From contig JAGYIV010000012.1 of NCBI GenBank assembly GCA_018402345.1, positions 124,001 to 188,000 of the forward strand: a stretch of DNA of 64,000 bases, given 5' to 3'. The DNA is from Terrimicrobiaceae bacterium. GTDB lineage: Bacteria; Verrucomicrobiota; Verrucomicrobiia; Chthoniobacterales; Terrimicrobiaceae. Made by a program: the position numbers and the translations under genes. Positions 58,616 through 64,000 of the stretch are shown piece by piece; position 1 is the stretch's first letter; each line of letters starts with the position of its first letter. The notes under the pieces are model-generated. The model ran no database searches, was not told the DNA's origin, and worked only from the letters and a program-made list of their open reading frames with translations.

Positions 58616-61600
58616 TTATTTCGAGCCTGCCAGGACAACCACCGAGGCTGGTGGGACGATGACCTGCATCCCGGATTTCATGGCGGGACCTGCCGACTCC
58701 TCGATCTTCACATTTTCGCTATGGCGGTTGTTTGCCTTCGGATCGGCATGGGTCAGAACAAATAGCCTTGAGCTACCGGCGAAGCCCGGTGGGAGGTCCA
58801 GCGTCACCGTGCGCGGTTCCGTGAATGAGCGGTTGAGCAACAGAATGGAGAGGTTGTCCCCATCGCTGAAGGCGTGGCATGTCGTGAGTGCCACGCCTTT
58901 GCGGCCCTTGACTGTGGACTCCCGCCCCTTGCCATCGTTCGTGGTTTTAATGATTTTTTTGTCTTGGACATCGACGCGCTTCACTGCAAGCGGCTCGACT
59001 TTCAAGAGGTCTCCCTGGCAAAGGGTGTTGCGCATTTTCAGGGCCAGCCAGGAGGGATAGGGAATGCGTTCCTGCGGGTTATTGTGGGAAGACCAATATT
59101 CCCCGGTTTTATAGTCGTAGTAGGCCACGGGCGATGAACCGGCTGCCAAGAACTGCATTGAGGCATCAAGCGTCGCGGTTCCCAGCGCGAGGGATTTGCC
59201 AATATTTTCATCACTCTCTGGAGCGGACTTCCCTGGGCCAGGAAGGCTGTAACCGGGACCCCCTCATAGTTGGCAATTTTTTTTGCGGCTGGGGATGGCT
59301 GCATCGCCAACCGTGCCTGAAGCCTATCTCCGATGCGGCCATCATTTTTTGCGGCTTCAAGGAATGGCTCGGGGATCGATTCGGTCAGGCGTGCCTCGAG
59401 AAGCGAGACGAAATTTGGATCATCGGCCAGCGCGCTCGCCGGTGCAGTGTCCCCCAACTGGGCCGAGATCATTACATTCATGAGGAGCAGACTTTCCGAG
59501 CTCAAATCGACACTTGAAGCTTGTGTGCACTCACGAAGACGCTGCCACATTTCCTTGCGGGTCTCGGGCGGCAATGCAGACAGGAGGAGGCGCGCCTCAT
59601 CGTAAGCATTGAACGATTCCGAACCGCCATGGATGGATACGATGTTCGACGACAACGCCTGGGCGATTGTGGACGCTTCAGCTCGGAATAGTTCGGGGTT
59701 GGAGCTGATGGTGTCGACCGCAGCAGTGGCAAATGCAGGGTCGGTCTTCATGGCTTTCATGAGGTGGTCGACGCGGCGTTGTGGGGACTCCCGCAGTGTT
59801 GCGCCGATGACATGGTTCAAATAATGCCTCATCTTGCTGTTGATGAGCTCGGGGGTGGCCTCGCTGCGGAATGCGGCGATAAATGTGGGATTCCCCTCAC
59901 GGGCCAACGCAAGAATCGCCTCACGCAGCTGCTTGTTCAGCTCGTTGGTGATGTTGTAGGTGAGCTTGTCTTGAGACTTTGAAAAATCCGTAAGGTCGTT
60001 GCGCACCCTTTCAGGAAGGGTGGGCGATGCGATCCACGCCTGGACCACATCAGGATTCGCCTTGAAAAGCGGCAGTAGGCGGGAAGGAGCGTTCAAGTCG
60101 ATAAGCCCCTCGGTGAGTTCGCTGAGAATTGCGGGATTACTGAGCTGCAGAGCAGCGATGGCCCCGGGTTGAAGAGTCGGATCGTTTGCCATGGCACGGT
60201 AGGACGCATGCCAAAACGGATACTCCAGATGCGAGCGACGGCTGGCGACGAGGCTTTTCACGCCCTCGTTAAACTTGTCGTCCTTGCTCCAGAGTTCGCT
60301 CACGTTGCCGGCGGCAGCTGTGAGTTGCTCGGGTGTATAGTTTGCTTTTTTATCAGGCATCCCTTGCAGACCAGCGGCCAAGAGTTCGGGCTCAGACTTG
60401 AGAGCGGTCGCTAAGGATTGCAGAAAATCTGGATCGAATGTCGCCGCGGCCAAAATCTTGGGTTCGAACTCAATCTGCAGTGGTGAAAAGTTTGTCTTGG
60501 TAAACCTCGCCTTCTGCCAGGGCCTCGGAAGCGAGCGGAGTGGCCCCCTTTTCCCACCCTCCAAAGTAATACGCGAGATCCACGCGATCGGCCTCCTTCG
60601 AAGCCAAGGCAACACGTCGGGACCACCCCGCCTTGTCCATCCCGTTGTCCCACCCGTTCGCGATCATCTCGAATTTTTCCTTCGAGTAATAGGGCGAGGC
60701 CTTCAGCTCGCGAAACTGGCGGTCAGAAACTGCAGCGTAGGTTTCTGGCTGGCTCGGAAGCGCGTAGCGCATGATTTGATTCCAAGCCTCGTTTGCAGAC
60801 TCGAGATGGATCCTGTTAAAAACACTGGTCCATGGCTCGGGGTGTCCGTGCTCGGCCCGGAGCTTGCCGTAGCCCACATCGGCCGGGGCACCCAGATATT
60901 CCATAAGGCGGGCATTTTCCTCGGAAGTGAACCAAGGGTTAAGGATCAACCACGGATCTGCTCCTGTCTCCTTACAGACTTGCAAGGTCGCTGAAAGGGA
61001 AGCGTGAACAGGTTGCTCGGTTTTACCATAGGTGCCACGCGTCGCCTGACCGAAGCCTCGGGACAGCCAAAAATCGAGGGTCGGAGCATCAAGCCCACCC
61101 CATAATCTCAACACATGAGGCTTGAAGTCTTTGATGATCGCCACCTCCTCGGGCATCACTCCAAACTGCTCCACATCCGTTTGCCACACGAGAAGGTTGT
61201 CTATCCACAATGTGCCCGGAGAAAGTGCTCCGATCCACAGCCGCGTGCTTTCATTTTGATTGGCTGAATAAGGCTTCTCGGGATCATCCACAGGCAAATC
61301 GAATTCAAACTTTTGCCACTCATCGGTCACATCCACAATGCGGGTGAGCACAGTTCCGAATTGGATCTGCACGCGCGGATCGGACATCCCCGCCTGTTTC
61401 AGCCAGACCTGCGCCTTGTAGGACTTGCCTGGCTTGAAACGAACTTTCGAATCCTTGTCGTTGTGAGCAACAAACCAATGCCACGGACCAGTCGGTTGCT
61501 CAGGGGTGGCCTCAATAGCATCCACTTTGAGGCTGGCTCGACTCCCACCCTCCGGGGCAGGATTTGCAGAGTCATAGCTCCAATCACCATTTCCAGTGAT

Positions 61601-62191
61601 GGTGCAGTAGCCGTTCAGCGGCGGAATCGTATTGGGGGTGATCAATTCGGGTCGGAATTGCCGCGGCATCTTGTCACGCTCCATCCTGAGGACAAAAAAA
61701 TCACCATTCCGAACCTCCGGACCTTTCTCGGTAAACCAGATTTTTTCCTCAGTAGGTTCGAGGGTTTTAGGATCTTTGCCGATGGAACTTTTTGAAACTT
61801 TGGCTTGGCGCAAGAGCCTCATCTCGCCGTTTTCAATCCGGTAAATACTCACGTCCGCCCCATCCCAGAAACCCGAACGTGCGGAGTCCCACCATGACAA
61901 TCTCGGCGCATTTTTCTGTTGGAACCAATCATCACCCCCCCCATCCGCCTGCCCATGGTGCTGGAACTGGATCGGACCGGCGGCGAACTGCACGTTCCAC
62001 ACATTCGCTCGAACATCCTGAGTCCAAGGAGCAAAGCCACCGAACTTCAGGTTGGTAGAAAAATTTGGGGGATTTTTTTGAAGGATATGTTCTGTAATCC
62101 TAAAGTGGTCGGATGCGGTCGGTTGCGATTCCTGCGCCAAAGTGAGTGTGGAGATGGCAGCAAAGACAAGCGCGGAACGGGTCATAGTCAT
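58616..62191 (-). CDS. Large secreted clan GH-A-type glycoside hydrolase with ~395-residue helical insertion (two frameshifts)
   Basis: About 1,190 residues with a signal peptide (MTMTRSALVFAAISTLTLAQ). Residues 190-345 look like a carbohydrate-binding beta-sandwich (WDYS-type; LWIGALSPGTLWIDN). The barrel half shows LRLWGGLDAPTLDFWLSRGF and HLESANEAWN with Glu468 as the likely acid/base. A second Glu, in NYEGGPGYSLPGPG at 59263-59265, fits the nucleophile once one base is added at the C-run 59259-59263. Between them (about 60480-59290) is a helical segment with repeated DP.F/NP.. motifs. The end (SILLLNRSFTEPRTVTLDLP) resembles the GH51-type C-terminal beta-domain. The other break is the A-run 60486-60489. 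Substrate unknown; arabinofuranosidase-like enzymes are the nearest guess. Confidence 0.75.
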
Positions 62192-62681
62192 GATCGGTAA
62201 ATTCTATGGGGTAAGATAAGAGGTGAAATTACTATCCATAATGCGTGCAACCCTCAATGCGGTTTCACGCATTTGCGATACGCAATCGAGCATGGTCGTG
62301 TGACCTGAAAAAGATCGGGCGATTGCTGTGCTGGAGAGCACAAGCGGAGAGCCATGGCTCTCAACTCAACCTGATACCGGTCAGGTTTTCACAAGCCTCG
62401 ATATATTTTGAGGTATTTTTCAAGGTGATCGACTCTGGCAACACCGGCGCTGGCGGGGCCTTGTCCCACTCAAGTGTCTCAAGATAATCGAGAAACACGT
62501 CAGTCCCACACATTCACATATTTTTTGTGTCTTTCACGAAAACCATCGATCGTCTCATTTCGGAAAGCGCGGGGTCACTGACCTGCGCCGATGCGGACGC
62601 GACGGCGGCAAAAATTTGGAGCGACGGAACGAAAGTGGAGGCTGAGGCGATGGAGGGTTGGACCTGAGGTGGCCCAACTTT
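62192..62681. other. 490-bp non-coding upstream region of the hydrolase gene
   Basis: No gene is supported. The hydrolase promoter should lie in the first 150 bases (AAGATAAGAGGTG around 62211 is purine-rich). A 16-bp perfect palindrome lies at 62347-62362. From about 62555 the sequence is GC-rich and belongs to the 3' flank of the SprT-like gene. Confidence 0.5.
62347..62362. promoter_or_regulatory. 16-bp perfect palindrome, possible operator
   Basis: GAGAGCCATGGCTCTC is a perfect inverted repeat about 156 bases upstream of the hydrolase ATG. Sugar-responsive repressors (LacI type) bind palindromes of this size, so it may control the uptake-degradation locus. No regulator gene is in the window and the site is unique as far as I can see. 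Confidence 0.35.
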
Positions 62682-63296
62682 TTACGCCGCGATGGTTTCC
62701 GGGCGGTCGATGGGGCGGAAGCGGTAGCGGGGGTGGTATTTTCCGCCGTTGTGTTTGCGGCAGCACTTGATGCAGGCGGCGGATTTTTTGAGGGGTTGGA
62801 CGCGGGCGAGGGTGGAGGAGCACTCGGGGCAGGCGTAGAAAAAGCGGCGGGCGACGCGGCGGCGTTTGAAGGGGAGATCGTGGCAGCGGGGTTCATCCGG
62901 GATGCCGAGTGCGGCGCAGGCATCGCGCCATTCCGGGCCGTGGGCGTCGATGCGGCGTCTGCCGGAGCGGTGCTTGGCGAGGAGGTGGGCGAGTTCGTGG
63001 CGGAGGGTGCGCTGGACTTCGGCGGAGGAGATTTCGAGCAGCTTGGGGTTGAGAATGATCATGCGGTCGCGCCAGATCGCCAGACCGGCGGTGGTGCGGA
63101 GCGCGGGGTTCCAGAAGACGCGGGCGGCGAGACGGCGGCAGCCGGCGGCTTTGAGGAGTTGGTTGGCGAAATCCTCGAGGAGTGGGTCTTGGCGGAGTCG
63201 CGTGTTGCGGCGGGGGCGTGCGAGGTCCTCGGGGGGTGTTTTCACCCGCCGCATGACGGAACGACCGAAATCGAGGAGGAGCTGGCGGTATTTCAT
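62682..63296 (-). CDS. SprT-like zinc metalloprotease
   Basis: Product of 204 residues. The metal site HELAH is at residues 100-104, with a third ligand candidate His119 in DAHGPEWRDACAALG. A C-terminal zinc ribbon reads CPECSS ... CIKCCRK. SprT/Spartan-type proteases cleave DNA-protein crosslinks in eukaryotes; the bacterial role is unsettled. Its start overlaps the stop of the cysteine desulfurase gene by four bases. Confidence 0.9.
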   Translation of the reverse strand: MKYRQLLLDFGRSVMRRVKTPPEDLARPRRNTRLRQDPLLEDFANQLLKAAGCRRLAARVFWNPALRTTAGLAIWRDRMIILNPKLLEISSAEVQRTLRHELAHLLAKHRSGRRRIDAHGPEWRDACAALGIPDEPRCHDLPFKRRRVARRFFYACPECSSTLARVQPLKKSAACIKCCRKHNGGKYHPRYRFRPIDRPETIAA

Positions 63297-64000
63297 GCCG
63301 CGAGGTCGTGTTGGAGTTTTGCCACCTTGGCGACGGCGGTGGCGGTGGTGGCGATGTCGGATTCCGTCGTGCCATGGCCGAGAGAGAACCGCACGGTGGC
63401 GAGGGCGGTGTCGGGCGGCACGCCCATGGCCAGGAGGACATGGGATGGTTGGATCGAGCCGACCATGCAGGCCGAGCCGCTGGAGACGCAGACGCCTTCA
63501 AGGTCGAGGCCCATGAGGAGCGCCTCGCCGTCGGCTCCAGGGAAGCTGACATTCAGTGTGTTTGCGAGCGAGCGAGCGGGGTCGCCGTTTCGGATGGCGG
63601 AGGGGCAGGCGGTGGAGATGTCGTGCCAGAGGCGTTCGCGAAGGGGCGCGAGGCGTTCCGAATCGGCGGCGGCGCGTGTGGTGGCGGCTGCGGAGGCGGC
63701 GGCCATGCCTGCGATGGCAGCGACATTTTCGGTGCCCGGCCGGCGGGAATTCTCGTGCGAGCCGCCGTGGGCGGTGCGGGAGAGGGGGATGCCCGCCTTG
63801 ATCCAGATGGCTCCCACGCCTTTCGGGCCATAGAATTTGTGGGCAGCGATCGAGAGGGCGGAGAGGCCCGGCAGGTCGGAGCGCACGGGGAGTTTGCCGA
63901 AGGTCTGGACGGCATCCGTGTGGAGAAACACGCCTTTCTCCGCGCAGACGGAGGCGATGGCCTCGAGGGGTTGGATGACGCCGGTCTCGTTGTTGGCATG
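63293..64000 (-). CDS. Cysteine desulfurase (NifS/IscS family), 5' end beyond the window
   Basis: The frame is open to the right edge, so only the last 236 codons or so are visible. It contains ANNETGVIQPLEAI, the PLP-lysine motif SIAAHKFYGPKGVGAIWI, the RPGTENVAAIAGM motif and the catalytic-Cys loop CVSSGSACMVGS, as in the NifS/IscS group of class V aminotransferases. It supplies persulfide sulfur for Fe-S clusters or tRNA thiolation. The pairing with a SprT-like gene is tight (four-base overlap). N-terminal features cannot be judged. Confidence 0.93.
   Translation of the reverse strand, partial: HANNETGVIQPLEAIASVCAEKGVFLHTDAVQTFGKLPVRSDLPGLSALSIAAHKFYGPKGVGAIWIKAGIPLSRTAHGGSHENSRRPGTENVAAIAGMAAASAAATTRAAADSERLAPLRERLWHDISTACPSAIRNGDPARSLANTLNVSFPGADGEALLMGLDLEGVCVSSGSACMVGSIQPSHVLLAMGVPPDTALATVRFSLGHGTTESDIATTATAVAKVAKLQHDLAA

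Overview
The window is about 64 kb of high-GC bacterial chromosome, best read as a member of the Verrucomicrobiota (probably on the Opitutales/Terrimicrobium/Spartobacteria side; this is inference from gene content, not a placement). Supporting signs are a giant secreted protein of autotransporter-type beta-strand repeats with a PEP-CTERM anchor, a second PEP-CTERM protein, a DUF4912 protein with Trp/Ser-rich repeats, a fused SpmA-SpmB protein, many secreted glycoside hydrolases and Gram-negative envelope genes (OprB-type porin, RND pump).

Layout. 1-1.3 kb: an Rpn-type nuclease cut by the window edge and an IS5-like transposase remnant, set among dispersed repeats. 1.4-7.7 kb: a seven-copy 10-bp tandem repeat directly before the repeat-rich surface protein. 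7.7-12.3 kb: a repeat-filled spacer, a Tat-exported GH116-like enzyme carrying an inserted GH32-type module, and a secreted RbsD/FucU-like protein. 12.5-22.4 kb: housekeeping genes (ketosynthase homologue, SirB1-like protein, cinA, DUF4912, xerD-like, dnaJ-like, serS, tilS, Mpv17-like). 22.4-34.3 kb: P-type ATPase, acyltransferase, RND pump with adaptor, DUF5993 plus DsbB-like, OprB porin, a tiny lipoprotein, MFS carrier. 34.3-39.2 kb: hicBA, a phosphoesterase, tRNA-Ser(GCU), dinG-like helicase, vapBC-like pair and a dual-CDGSH protein. 39.2-54 kb: spmAB fusion, queCED, gltX-argCJB-galM, ribE, PEP-CTERM protein, pyrRBC, rarA. 54-62.2 kb: an outer-membrane barrel, a broken gene, and a carbohydrate locus (NodB-type deacetylase, GPH sugar symporter, large glycoside hydrolase). 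62.7-64 kb: SprT-like protease and a cysteine desulfurase cut by the edge.

How parts work together. queC-queE-queD make preQ0; gltX-argC-argJ-argB are tightly packed arginine genes; pyrR-pyrB-pyrC cover early pyrimidine synthesis. The 56-62 kb genes look like an uptake and degradation locus for a decorated oligosaccharide. Its hydrolase has a roughly 395-residue helical insertion between the two putative catalytic glutamates, and its symporter has a large helical insertion between TM3 and TM4. These two insertions are the most unusual features I see.

Caution. About sixteen genuine genes or gene parts are interrupted by single-base indels, most of them at homopolymer runs and all repairable to canonical family sequence. 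This points to sequencing or assembly error rather than decay, so the broken genes are annotated as single loci.
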